The translations under genes were made by a program, and so were the position numbers. The notes below the pieces were generated by a model. The model saw nothing but the letters and a program-made list of their open reading frames with translations, searched no databases and had not been told where the DNA came from. From Hofstenia miamia (taxonomy: Eukaryota > Xenacoelomorpha > Acoela), in the NCBI GenBank assembly GCA_004352715.1, contig SCFE01000088.1, forward strand, positions 65,166 to 129,165: a stretch of DNA of 64,000 nt. The letters are read 5' to 3'. Shown one piece after another: positions 35,401 to 46,453 of the stretch (position 1 is its first letter; each line of letters starts with the position of its first letter).

Positions 35401-38400
35401 TTTTCTCTCAAATTTTTCAGGGTTCCTTGTTCCATTGGTGTCGGTATCAGAAAGAGGGGTAGTTGCACCCCTTAAAAGCAATTTTTAGAAAAAACTAAAT
35501 TTTATAATTTCAACTATAAAAGTGCTTATAGTTTATTATGCTGGATACTAACTAACTTCTCCCTACCAAAATTTCGTTCCGCCACAACTGCTTGTTAAAA
35601 TAGACCTTTTATTAATGTTGCTAATAAAGCATAAATGCTTAGAATTGACATAAAAATCTTGTTATCTACTGTCAATTATATAGCAGACCAGGTACTTTAA
35701 GTTTTTGAACGTCATGAAATATCGTCAAAATGTAGTAGGCACCTTTGTGACAATGCCAATTAAGGATGAAAATGAAAGAGATAGTTCGCTTTGGATTTTT
35801 TACATTATAATGTGAAATGAACCAGGCCAAAAGGAAAGCAAAGTATCCGAGATATAATTACAAAAACAAACAACGGAACATCTAAAGAAATACAATCTCT
35901 TGTTAAATACTCAATTTGGATTTCGAAAAATTTTTTCAACTTCGGATGCACTTTTAAAAGCTGCAGAGAATTGGAGATCTTCACTTGCCGCAAATAAATT
36001 CGTAGCTATTGCTTGCTTAGATCTTTCTAAAGCTTTTGATTCTATTGATCATAGCATACTAATAAAAAATTATCATGAATGGGATTTTCTTATAATAGCA
36101 GAGTAAAGATAAACAATGATTTTTCAGATTGGCTACCTGTTAATGACGGTGTTTTTCAAAGAACAATTCTTGTTCCCCTTCTTTTCAGTATATATGTAAA
36201 CGACAGGCACATGACAACTGATTATAATTTAATTCAATACGCCGATGATACATGCATATTCAGCGATAAGAAATCCATTCATATGGCAATTGAATCGTAG
36301 CATTAACCCTTTTCTGGCCAAAATTGTATGTTAATAGAATTTTTAAAATTACTATTTTTCTAGATGACTATACGTTAAAAAGCATTTTGATAATTGAAAA
36401 AATATATATAAATTTATTTTAGTGAGAAAATCGCTATGTTCATTGTGATTAACCCTGGCCCTCCTCTCATTTTTATGAATGTTTATGTTCACTGGAATGA
36501 TCAAATCCCATAGATTTTTTAATATTATAATGTATATTAAGGCATACATAATGCTAATGTAAATATTTGTGAAGAAATACAGCATTTCTAAAAAAATAAT
36601 TTTGAAATTGAAACTTTTCAGCTTAGGCTGAATAAAAATCAATTGTTTAACAACATATAAACGCAACAACAAACTGTATGAGAAACTATTTCATTTTTGC
36701 CATAGACGCAACAACATAAACCACTAAAACAGATTTTCCCTAAAATTTGACTTAGCTTTTTCAGGATGTCTTGTTCATTGTAATGAACAGTGGTCAGAAA
36801 AGGGTTAAACTATGTATTTGAAGATTCACAAGTTGCTTATAAATGAAGATAAAACTAAAAATAATTACAATGTTTCAGTCTTAATCTCAATGGCATTCCG
36901 ACTGTAGATAGTTTCAAGCACTTAAAAGTAATTTTTATTCTATGGTAAATTTTGAATCCCACATTAACCCAAAAGTTAGAAAATTAGCCCTCAGTATGAG
37001 AAACATGTCAGTTAGTAATGCAACTACCACCTTATCCAATAATTCAATTTTTATCATGCATTTAGAGTCATCTAAATTATGCAATTATATTATGTATTGA
37101 CACAAAAGAGTCTTTAGAAACTTGATGTGAAATTAGAATGGGCACTTAATGTTTCAAAGACAAATTCCGCCAGAACTAAGGACTACATTTCTAAATCAAT
37201 CACTTTTCCAAGACAGCTTGTCATTTTGAATACTATGTTGACATTTGTTAATAATATGATTCTAAAGCGAGAACATGAGGCCCCTTTGCTACGCTTGATG
37301 TCATTTGAGTTGAAGTAATGAATGATGTCAATTGTTGAGTCTCATCAATTCAATTTGGGATCGAGTTGAAGCAGTACTGGATGCTTAACGTGGTTTTGCA
37401 AGATAGACAATTTTCAATGTGCATGTGTTTTGTGATCGACTCGAAAGCGTAACTAGTGTATATTATCCTGTTCCCGAAATAATGAAATATCTAACCGGAT
37501 ATACTATATTTTTTCTTTGACTATTTGCAGAAACGTCAACTTAAAACGTTTGTCACGTACAAAAGCAACAGATGTAATAATTTCGCCTTACTGGTGGTGA
37601 AAAATTGAATTTACTACTAATATCATCCTGCTCATTGCTACTAATCTTTTGTTTGAAAATTTGTGAAATACGTTCAATTGCCCATTATTTCTCTACATAA
37701 TTATTAAGCCGAGGCCAAAGCACACTTCAATGCTAAGCGGAATAGTGCAAATGAATATACTCCAACAGACAGATACATTATTTGATGGTAATAACTCCAC
37801 TAATCACACGAACAACGATGACAATGAAATATATTGGGCAGATAGCAAATATTGGAAGTACCAGGCACTAACATTGGTGAGAAGTAAAAGTATTACATTA
37901 ACAAAGGTGATCAAACCGATCTGGACGAATTTATCTTGCCTAATACACCCCGCGTCACATTTTTTCGTATTATCTTAATACATATAAATCTGTTTCGCAT
38001 TAAAAATGGGTGACAAATTTTTACGTACGGCTCAAAATTCTTGGCTTTTATGTTTCAATGGCAAAAGCGTCAATTAAGCTGTAANACACCAAGTTATTGA
38101 TAAACAAGTCACTTTTCGTAAAACATGCAGTCACAACAGATTGTACAACTTGCAAAGCAAAAACATTCAAATGGCCTATCTTACGTAAAATTGCCCTGGA
38201 ATTAAATTTATCAAAATCAACAGTTCAGTACATGATCACAAACGATTACGTAACACCTAAAAAAGCGAAGTCCCAAGGAAAAGATAACCGGATTCAAGAA
38301 AATGCCGTTACCAAAAGCAATTGGTTCGATAAAAAGCAAGCATTTTCAAATAACGGCATCAAAATTACTCAAGGAAGCCCGTCTCCAGGTTGCAAAGCGA

Positions 38401-40872
38401 ACGGTTCAAAGGAAGTTAGTCAAAATGCGTTTTCAATACAAAACTGGGAAGTCTACAATTTTAACAAAACGTCACAAGATTGAACGGGTACGTCTTTCCA
38501 CTCTGTGGCTGACCCACCGAATGGACTGGAAAAAAGTCGTTTTTACGGACGAGAAGTGTACGCTTGATGGACCTGACCACTGGTGTTCTTGGGTGCAGGA
38601 GAGAACCAAGCTGCTCATAAATAAACGACAATGTGGAGGTGGGTCAATTATGGTGTGGGGTATGCTTTTTTATCTGGGCGCATAAATTCCGATATGTATA
38701 TTCGATTAATGGAATATTACGCCATCCCTTTGGTGGACAGCATTCTTCCTGATGGCTTTGTTTTACAACAAGATAATTGCAGCATTCATGTCTCAAGTAA
38801 GACCCTTGATTTTTTTGAAAGAGGGGGCATAGAAGTTCTTCCATGGCCCAGCCGTAGCCCAGATCTGAACTTGATGGAAAATGTGTGGAGCTTACTTTCA
38901 TCAAGAGTTTATGACGGCCCACAGCCAAAAAATTTGAACGAATTAGAAGGAAGAATAAAAAAAGCCGTTGATCACTACAATATGAACTTTAGCGATGTTC
39001 TTCAAAGCCTTTTTACTTCTCTACATACTAGGTTTTTGTCATGTGTTGTCAATAAGGCAAAAAGTTTCTTATTAGCATCATTATACAAAAGGTAACCGTA
39101 TGAAAAAATTTGGCACAAAATTCGATTACTCTATTTGCATGTTTAAGAATGGTAAGAAAAAATTTGACGCGGAGCGAATGAGCCTATTGAAAACTGAAGT
39201 TAATGTGACTTAAATGTTGACGAGAAACGTGACATGAAATACACAAAAGATAACAATCGCCTGAAGTGAATCCGTTCGTGGATTAAGTAGTCTTGCGTAC
39301 ATTACAGCGATATAGATAAACAAACGCATGCAAGCTATGTGTACCCGCCTATTAAGCTTTGAGGAGTACAAGTCTTGCATTTGTTGTGCATGTATAATTC
39401 AAGGGACACTCTTTTGCAAATAGAACCCCAAATTTTTCAACTCTTGTGCAATATCAAGAAATTATCAAATAGTTTCTATAACATTACTTCTTATAATAAT
39501 GTTACACGCCACCAACGCCAACAATGTGATAACTCGGCGGCAGTCAGGGAAATATGGCCGATTTTTTTAGCAGAATTTGCTATCTAGGATATGTCCCTGG
39601 AAAATCATGTATGGATCAAAACTCTTATGGCTTTGTGACAAATAGTTTTGCTTTGAAAACGATTTAAAGAGACAGAAAACACTTTATCAAAGAAATCGAA
39701 GATCAACTTTCCGATGAAAATATTGACTCACCACAAAATCAACTCTGGTTATATCCTTTGGGTAAAATGGCATCTGCTTCATCCGTTACAATAAAATGCG
39801 TTTTATTCGCGTTGAGATCAATAAAATGTATTGGTGAATATAACGTAAACTACCTCAAAATCTATCAAATATTGCCATTGAAGAAAAGCACTACTACAAT
39901 GCGCATTGCTCACTGTTTTGCTATACGGGACAAATTTTTTTTTGACGGAAATATTTCGTGTAATGATGTATACTATTAAAGTTGTAAATTTAACCCGATA
40001 TCCGACTGCTATTTCAAACTCTGAATGTTCAAAGCGTAACAAAACATTGTATTTAACATTCAATATACAAGTGATCCAATTATATTCAATGCTTTGCAAA
40101 ACAAAATGCTGTAAATATATAATGGTTTGAACTGATTGCTATAGTAAAAATACACGATACATCTTGTGAACACAAAAATCAAACTTTATATGGTCATTGA
40201 CAGACAGTTTACAGTTTAGTGAGGTACTTAGATCTGTACAGGGGCGTACCCAGGATTTTCTGACGGGGGGACTTCATTGTTATTCCCTAATTTTTGAAAA
40301 TAGAGAAATTGGACCCTAAAAATGCATTTCGCGATCCTAGATTTTAAATTTTTCAGGTTTTTACGAAAAAATTTTTGATTTATCCAGTCAAAATAAAATT
40401 TGGAAACCTGACGGGGGGACATTCCACCATGTCCCCCCTGGGTACGCCACTGGATATGTACTTTAACGACAGTTACAATTAATTGACATAGACGAAGCAA
40501 GCTGTTTATAGTGCTTCAAGTGTCGTTAAATGAAAGTAATATTTAGCAAAATAAGAGATAAAATACAAGTGTTACCTTGAGATCTTTGCATGCATTTCCA
40601 GCAAGTTCAAGAATTTCTGCAGTTACGTATTCCATCACAGCTGCAGTATAAACGGCAGCTGTGGCACCTATGCGGCCTTTATTTGGAGTAATGACCTTTA
40701 GATGACGATGAATTCTTCCGACGGGAAACTGCAGGCCCGCTCTAAGAGAACGGGTTTGCGGCGGCGCTCTTTGGCTGCTTCCAGTTGAAATTGGTTTGAT
40801 GTTTATTTGCTGATAGTCATTGGGAATTGCGAGATTATGAGCAATTGTAATGTTTTGTTGCTGTGGTGGCAT
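32402..40872 (-). CDS. Histone H2A.Z variant with an atypical N-terminal tail, two exons
   Basis: Exon 1 is 40872-40576 (99 codons) and exon 2 is 32539-32402 (45 codons plus TAA). The intron starts AAG|GTAAC and ends TTTAG|GTC in phase 0, between K99 and V100 of a 144-residue protein. Residues 44-59 ([16 protein letters not shown]), the alpha helices with [17 protein letters not shown] and [11 protein letters not shown], and the docking domain [20 protein letters not shown] with [14 protein letters not shown] are diagnostic of H2A.Z. The tail, residues 1-43, is Q/P/N-rich with a single lysine (K26), unlike the lysine-rich acetylated tail of normal H2A.Z. The L1 loop reads [11 protein letters not shown] instead of the usual KxRTTSHGRVG. 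The start is firm: an in-frame TAA lies just upstream of the ATG with no AG acceptor between. H2A.Z replaces H2A in promoter nucleosomes; this divergent copy could be tissue- or germline-specific (inference). The 8-kb intron holds LINE, Tc1, hAT and piggyBac-like insertions. Confidence 0.9.
32690..32929 (-). other. Unidentified 79-codon open frame inside the H2A.Z intron
   Basis: Open and of normal amino-acid composition ([28 protein letters not shown]), but with no family that I recognise and no clear splice sites. It could be a pseudogene exon or transposon fragment. Confidence 0.2.
33387..33440 (-). mobile_element. hAT terminus of the 40.2-kb MITE family
   Basis: CAGTGGCGGACGCAGGGGGG followed by ATGGTGGAATGTCCCC matches the complemented right end of the MITE at 40239-40452. 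I could not find the partner terminus downstream, so the rest is deleted or unrecognisable. The following 33.4-35.8 kb shows nothing else that I can support. Confidence 0.5.
35860..37000 (+). mobile_element. LINE reverse transcriptase remnant, interrupted by a piggyBac-like MITE
   Basis: Reading pieces: [40 protein letters not shown] (the first catalytic aspartate block), [20 protein letters not shown] (degenerate GVPQGTILGPLLF), and IQYADDT (catalytic YADD). After the insertion at 36307-36804 the frame resumes with NYVFEDSQ and SFKHLKVIF. Frameshifts and stops make it inactive. The same family is present at 52.1-53.7 kb and 57.8-58.6 kb. Confidence 0.75.
36307..36804. mobile_element. piggyBac-like MITE with TTAA duplication
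   Basis: TTAA (36303-36306) precedes CCCTTTTCTGGCCA, and the complement of the right end reads CCCTTTTCTGACCA before TTAA (36805-36808). A TTAA target and CCC-starting termini are the hallmark of piggyBac elements. The 498-bp interior has no transposase. It is inserted in the middle of the LINE remnant and is therefore younger than it. Confidence 0.75.
37730..37876 (+). CDS. Candidate first exon of an unidentified gene
   Basis: ATG followed by 49 codons ending at a good donor (ACATTG|GTGAGAAG), phase 0. The translation is polar with two N-glycosylation sequons (NSTNHT) and an acidic, aromatic end ([19 protein letters not shown]), resembling the extracellular start of a seven-helix receptor. 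That is only an impression. It lies in the H2A.Z intron on the opposite strand, and a Tc1 element sits 130 bp downstream, so it may be a gene remnant. No following exon was found. Confidence 0.28.
38009..39117 (+). mobile_element. Tc1/Tc3-type transposon, frameshifted transposase
   Basis: The transposase is readable in three overlapping frames. The helix-turn-helix region comes first ([15 protein letters not shown]). Then come the first catalytic aspartate in [24 protein letters not shown], the second aspartate in [11 protein letters not shown], and the glutamate in [11 protein letters not shown]. This is a DDE triad with about 34 residues between the last two, as in Tc1/Tc3 elements. Imperfect inverted ends are seen at 38010-38032 (GTGACAAATTTTTACGTACGG) and 39093-39115 (complement GTGCCAAATTTTTTCATACGG). 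Two frame shifts prevent a full product, but the catalytic residues remain. It lies in the H2A.Z intron. Confidence 0.8.
39820..39915 (+). repeat. Dispersed repeat shared with 10600-10700
   Basis: GATCAATAAAATGTATTGGTGAATATAACG through AAGAAAAGCACTACTACAATGCG aligns with 10600-10695 at roughly 70 percent. Both copies are open in the same frame (KIYQxLxxKKSxxTxRI), so the repeat may be a transposon coding remnant of unknown family. Confidence 0.4.
40239..40452 (+). mobile_element. hAT MITE, 214 bp, with 8-bp target duplication
   Basis: The left end is CAGGGGCGTACCCAGG and the right end, complemented, is CAGTGGCGTACCCAGG. The flanks GATCTGTA (40231-40238) and GATATGTA (40453-40460) are an 8-bp duplication with one change. 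It has no coding capacity. It sits in the H2A.Z intron about 120 bp from the exon 1 donor. Confidence 0.85.
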
Positions 40873-41154
40873 ATTTAGCAATTTTTTATCCAATTAGGAC
40901 TTTGTGTATTGGCTTGTAATACTAGACTGAAAATTGTCAATATTTACCAGTATTTATAGTATTAACTTTCAATAGTGAAAATTTCGTTTTCACACAGTTG
41001 TATTAATCATATTTTCGACATGATTTGTTATGGATAGTTTATATTACTTCGCCAATATGTTACATAGAAAGTTTTAATAGATAGTAGTAACATGAAGTAA
41101 ATATATAAAATCGACTGATGTAAACCATATTTTAAGAGGTAGTTGTGGTCAAAA

Positions 41155-41556
41155 TGAGCAGTTGTAAAGGAGGGAACAAACTTTGGAACAAATTGCCGAT
41201 CAATATTAGGAAAGCACCAAATATAAATCGATTTAAAAAAACTGCTGAATGAAAACCTACTCGCAAACCAATATGAATATGGCTATAACACTAAATCAAA
41301 TGTTTGGAGAAATTACTAGCTGCAAATTATTTCTAATCTATGTCTTTTTTATTTTATTTTGTATTTTAATTGATTTTTTAACTACTGTTCTTGTGTAGCT
41401 TTTATTTTTTCTTACTTGTTTATGTTGTATATATTGTTTAATTTTGTAAATACTGTACATATAAGTTACTTATTTTAAGGTTTGCAATTTTATAAATATG
41501 TACAAACTAGACAATGTAGAGGAAAAGTTAAATATAGCTATTAAAGTAAAAAAAAA
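41155..41556 (+). mobile_element. LINE 3' end
   Basis: LWNKLPINIRKAPNINRFKK is the conserved extreme C-terminus of LINE open reading frames (consensus LWNxLPxxIRxxxxxxxFK). It is followed by a T-rich 3' region and an A-rich tail near 41548-41556. It is 5'-truncated, as usual for LINE copies. Confidence 0.6.
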
Positions 41557-41813
41557 GATTTATTTCTCATTTTTAAGTAATAGCAGGTACGATGGCACGA
41601 ATCCCAGAACAACCACTTGAGTCAGAGTCTGAACCAGAATTCTCGTTGCAAAAAGAAGCCCTAGATCTCTCCAAAAATTTTATTTTTATCTCAAATATTT
41701 GTCTACATGAGCAATTTCCATTGAACTGAATACAACCATTTTGACATTTAAACTTTTTTTCGTTGCTAGAAATTTGACATTTTTTATATACTTTTTCATT
41801 TAAGATTTTGTAA

Positions 41814-41814
41814 C

Positions 41815-41860
<46 letters not shown>
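41814..41860. repeat. (TA)n(GA)n compound microsatellite
   Basis: About 24 bp of TA repeat directly followed by about 22 bp of GA repeat. Confidence 0.9.
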
Positions 41861-41862
<2 letters not shown>

Positions 41863-42298
41863 GACATGCGCCGGCTGGGCTTGGGCCGAAGAAATGAAAA
41901 TGATGGCCGACAAAAAGCACTGACTATTTGTTAACAGTGCACGCAAGTATATTTAACTTTATATAAATTATAATTATAAAGTTGAAAAATAAAATTTGAA
42001 TTTTGTAGATTTTACAACATTATCATACTTTTCTAAATGTCAATTTAGAATCTTCAATTTCAGTGCTGAAATTTTATTAGAAGTAACTATCATACCAACT
42101 TTTGGTGGAACAAACCGACAACTTAAAAAAAAATTAAAAAGGGCTTAAAATTAATTTAAACAGACCGGCCGGATTCGGGCGATCCTAAGGTTAGAAGCAA
42201 GTATTTTCAGAGAACATATTTAATGTGTACTCTCTGTAATATAAGAAATTACATTGAGAAAGGCATTAATCTACTGAAAAGACAGGTTATTCTATAGT

Positions 42299-42535
42299 CA
42301 GGGGCATACGCAGGATTTTCTGACGGAAAGGGACATCTTAGTTATGATCAAGTGAGTGACCAAAAACGGAGTGAAACCCTGCGAAAATTGAGGAAAGTAT
42401 TGGAAAATCACCCTAATAAGTATCTCATGATTGTCATTTTTTTCTATTTTTCTAACCAAATTTTTTTGATATCGCCAATCAAAATCAATTTTGAAAACCT
42501 GAAGAGAAGAGAAATCCCCTTTGGGTGCACGACTG
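42299..42535 (+). mobile_element. hAT MITE, diverged, 237 bp
   Basis: It begins CAGGGGCATACGCAGGATTTTCTGAC, matching the left end of the element at 40239, and ends TTTGGGTGCACGACTG. The flanking octamers (TCTATAGT and TCCATGTT) match at only five positions, so this is an older copy. Confidence 0.6.
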
Positions 42536-44293
42536 TCCATGTTCAGTCTGGACACATTTTTAGTCTTACATGGTTGTTTAAGGTCGCCGCCATCATGTAT
42601 TTATAGATAAGACAGCAAAATTGTCAAATTTTAATAAAATTTAAGCAAACGGTTTGCCTTCCTTGTTAATAGTTTAAATTGTTAGAGAGTACCGCAAAAA
42701 TACATCAGAAAATCAACATTTTTCCTGAGTTATTCTAAATGGTTGGTCATTCTTAAAATATTTCAACAAAATTAGAGTAAAGTTGCATTAAGAAAAGCAT
42801 TCGTTTTGGATGTCCTTGACGCATTTCATTTGAAGCGATTGAAATTCTCATGTACAATAATATTACAATGTTGTATAAACTGCCTTCCAGTTCTATATAG
42901 ATTCCAGCCTATAGATAAGTATTTTAATAAATAACTCAGGCAATGTTACGAGTCATTGACCCAGACAAAACTGCAGTTAATTAGATTTTTGTTTCATGAC
43001 AACTCCCTTGAATGAAATCATTTTAGTTCCTGCTTTGGTTTGATTGACTAAACAAGACCTAATATTCCTTCTGCTTCAGGCGGTTTTCGAAATTCGCCAA
43101 CATGACTTGATTGTTAACGGCATTGATGAGCTCTCAAAAATCTTCATTTTTTCAGCTCTACAACTACTAATTCCAACTTAACTCTGCAAATTCCACCCTG
43201 GTATCCCCCAAGATTCTCTGCATTCACAATCCGAAGTTCAATTTTAGAATAGCCATGGCATGATCCCTAAAATCATTAATCATATGGGTGTTCCAGAGAT
43301 TCTCACTTTCAAGGCCAATGTTCTACAAATTCTCTATGAATCATATTGCCTCTCAACACACTGCTATAATTCCTAATGCTGGAATCAAAAATTTCCTATA
43401 TTTTTATTAACCTTGAATGGCTTTTACATCACGAACTTTTCTGGATCTTCTTTTCTTATCAATCCTGTCTAAAAATTTTTTTAAAGCTTGTTTTTTGTCA
43501 ATTTCCCTGCATCTCAAGCTTCTTCACTTCACCTTTCTCAACAAATTACTTCATGGCTTTTATGACTTTGATTTTTTGTCTTTCTTAATTTCAACAATCC
43601 TGCAAATAATTCTCGCTATTCATCTTATATTTTATTTCATTCCTTCGCATCCAAAGAGCAACTCGTTTTCATAATTATTTCAATTTGAATAATCCTCGTT
43701 GCTAACTTCACTATTTCAAAATCTTGAAATCGCTCTTTGGTCCGATCCTGGACTCTTTGAAAAACAATCATTACATTTCTTTTTTCTTCTCCATCTCAAA
43801 TTGATGTTCAGTACACATGCTATTTCTTTATATTCTGTACCTGTCCCTCTTGACACTCGTTTCCCTAATTTTTGTTTTTCCTTTGTAAGTTTATTGCCAA
43901 TTGGTATACACTGCTTTTTAGTATATTTTATTTTTATTTTTATTGTTATTGTTATCATTATTATAATTATAATTATATTTAAGTGAATAAAGCTGTATAA
44001 TATTAGTTATTAATACATAAGGCACTAAAATTTGTTGCGAATTTATTTGATCTTGAATTGTAACTTGATATTGCACTTTACCCCACCACTGGCAAAACTA
44101 TGAAACAAGTATATATATTTATTTATATGTGCAAAGAATATGTCTTAATAATGTTATTTTAAGATTAAAATCATCTAGAAATGATTTCCTAGATAATGAA
44201 TACAATGGTCTATGGATTTATATACAAACTAATAATTAACGTTTATGTAAAATGCTTAAATTTGCAATACGTTTTCCAACCAAAATCTTCAAG
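42536..44293. other. Intergenic; pyrimidine-rich decayed sequence
   Basis: No recognised gene. From about 43100 to 43830 the plus strand is C/T-rich and its complement gives K/R/E-rich open pieces with many stops, like the stretches at 2.6-3.2 kb and 11.5-11.7 kb. It could be an old processed pseudogene. A short T/AT-rich tract at 43925-43980 follows. Confidence 0.3.
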
Positions 44294-44466
44294 TACACAT
44301 CATGATTGGGTTACTGTTATTAAACGGCTCAGACCTCACCAATTATCTCATAATGGTGTTTCTTGCATTACCCTGCTGTTTAGCAGCAGCTGGATCTGTC
44401 TTCTTGACCTATGCTATGTATTTAAAGTTGCATGAAAAGACACTGATAAATTCGCTGGACGTTTAG
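44294..44466 (+). CDS. Possible terminal exon of a membrane protein
   Basis: A TTCAAG acceptor is followed by 2 nt and 57 codons ending in TAG, the same phase-1 arrangement as the exons at 2307-2461 and 3501-3718. The translation has two hydrophobic stretches (IMIGLLLLNG and YLIMVFLALPCCLAAAGSVF), then YAMYLKLHEK. It may be a distant relative of those exons. No upstream exons were found. Confidence 0.25.
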
Positions 44467-44821
44467 TTGAAGTTAATAGTGTGAATTATTAAATGTTAAT
44501 TACATATTTCTATTTTTTCAATATTGCATTTGAATTCTGAATATCATCTACAAAGACGTTCTATATTAAAACTATTGCATATAATGTATAGCAAATTAAG
44601 CAATTTGTTTCATTAACTTTGTTAGAATGCAAATAACGTCCAAAAATAGTTTCAAGTGCATTCATTGAAATAGCTTAACTAATCTTCCTGAAGCTAAACG
44701 ACGTTATTATTACTTTTAGCATACATGATGTATAAAAGTTTAATGTGACTTTATGCTCCACTCAGAAATATGAAATCAAGATTTTCAAAAAATGTTATTT
44801 CAATGACTATAAATAAAGGTA

Positions 44822-45426
44822 CAGTGCGTTCAGAAAGTCTCTCCACAGTGAAAATTCATTTTATGTAAACTAAGCTCATTTAATTAACTTACACAGTTGG
44901 ATGCCTGCATTATTGGCAATGAATAATTCATTATTCTGCCAATCAGCCAACTTACCACCAATGTGAAACGTTACGGGTACTTCCAGCAAGATGGAGCAAC
45001 GGTTCACATTGCCCATGCAACTATAAGATTCTTAGAAGATGTGTTTGATGAACGTGTACTTTAAAGGACATTTGGCCGCCTCGTTCGCCTGATCTGACCC
45101 CGCCAGATTCTTATGTTTGAAGGGGAACAGCTCAAGGTTGTGTTTATAAAGACAGCTACAATAATAGATCAACTCAAAGAAGCTATGCGTGATTTCATTA
45201 CTTTGATAACACATGAAACTCTTCAAAAGGTCTTTCTGAACAAGATTCGAAGAATCAACATGTGTCTTACCAATAATTGCCATCATTTTCAACGTTTATT
45301 GTAGATCAAAATGTGATTTCTATAATTAATAAACTTGTTTCATATAGCATATAAATTTAAATGTATTTATATAAATTTGGATATTTTTTAAAAAACTCAC
45401 TGCGGAGAGACTTTCCGAACGCACTG
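44822..45426 (+). mobile_element. Internally deleted mariner/IS630 element, 605 bp
   Basis: TA target duplications flank terminal repeats of about 30 bp: CAGTGCGTTCAGAAAGTCTC on the left and, complemented, CAGTGCGTTCGGAAAGTCTC on the right. The inside encodes only the C-terminal half of a transposase: YFQQDGATVHIAHAT with the second catalytic aspartate, then a WPPRSPDLTPPD-like block and ITHETLQKVF. The N-terminal half has been lost. The near-perfect ends mean it could have been mobilised by a transposase supplied elsewhere. Confidence 0.85.
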
Positions 45427-45716
45427 TATAACAAATACTTAGCAAACTTCCATATTTAATTGAAACATCGAGAACCGATTATTTGAGACTTACTGTGCTT
45501 AGTTGCAATTGCCTGTGTTTGTGTATTGAGTATAGGATGAACATTGGTCAGCTCAGCTGATCTTTTACAACGTTGTCTACACTCAAATTATTCCAATGTC
45601 TCAAACGAATGCATTCATTGTGAACAGTAAAACAAATTTTTGTTGTTGAATTTAACAGCCAACCCAATATTCATGCAAAAACTAGTTCCTTTCTCATTTT
45701 TTCTTATTTTGGTATG

Positions 45717-45838
45717 GTAGAACATAGAGTCACATAAAAATGGAATAAATCACATTTTCCATTTTTGTTATTAATATTTTAGTTTCAAAAACTTCAAATA
45801 TTTTGTGGAATCCACAAAAATATATTACAAGTGAAACA
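45717..45838 (+). repeat. Solo end of the foldback-type element
   Basis: AACATAGAGTCACATAAAAATGG through one TTTTGTGGAATCCACAAAA palindrome is the same as the outer 120 bp of the element at 46856-50948. It ends at an undetermined base (45839), where a LINE tail begins. Confidence 0.7.
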
Positions 45839-45840
45839 NA

Positions 45841-46205
45841 AGTACAGAAAAAAAGTCTTGAAAGAATCATTTATTAATACCGCTATCAGAACATGGAATT
45901 CATTACCTAAAGAGATAAAGAATATTGAAAAACTAAGAGCTTTTAAGAAACAAATTAAAATTTATCTTAAGCAAAAGTATATCTCAGGACAATCATGGCT
46001 AGGATACAAATTCTACAACAATGATTACTCAACAACCCGTACTTGAAATCTCCTAGTAATTTCTCCCTAGCCTGTTAGATTTATTGCATAGTATACTTTC
46101 CTTTTGTATGTATTTGTATGTATGTTTGTATATTTTTGACGCTATTCAGATAAATTATCTGTTTTTAATTTTCAATACTTATCTGAATAAAGAATTTCTT
46201 ATCTT
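45841..46205 (+). mobile_element. LINE 3' end
   Basis: The translation ESFINTAIRTWNSLPKEIKN followed by LRAFKKQIKIYL is the C-terminal block of the LINE family seen at 52.1 kb (SFINTSIK, NHLPRELK, LKIFKNS). The copy ends near AATAAAGAATTTCTTATCTTATC, a short repeated tail. Confidence 0.65.
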
Positions 46206-46453
46206 ATCTGACCGCGATGGGACGTTCTGGGTGCATGATTTAATAGCATATGAGAAATATCGTCTATTGTTGATCCAGGAAGAGATGTTTTGAATGCAGG
46301 TGTCGATAAATAGATGTCCTTATGATGAGAATGGAATCTCTCAGTGCTTTTGGGATGATTCGAGTCTTTAGGCGCTTGAATTTTCTGTGATGTTGAAACG
46401 CGTTTTGAATTATTTTTCAGCAATAATATTATTTCGTTGAATGTAAAAGGCAT
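46199..46453 (-). other. Unidentified 84-codon open frame
   Basis: It starts with ATG (MPFTFNEIILLLKNNSKR) and has a balanced, S/H/P-rich composition and slightly higher GC than its surroundings. No domain was recognised and no splice sites are obvious. It could be a small gene, an exon or chance. Confidence 0.2.

Noticed and set aside
38644-38928. 94-codon minus-strand frame
   Set aside because: Antisense to the catalytic part of the Tc1 transposase.
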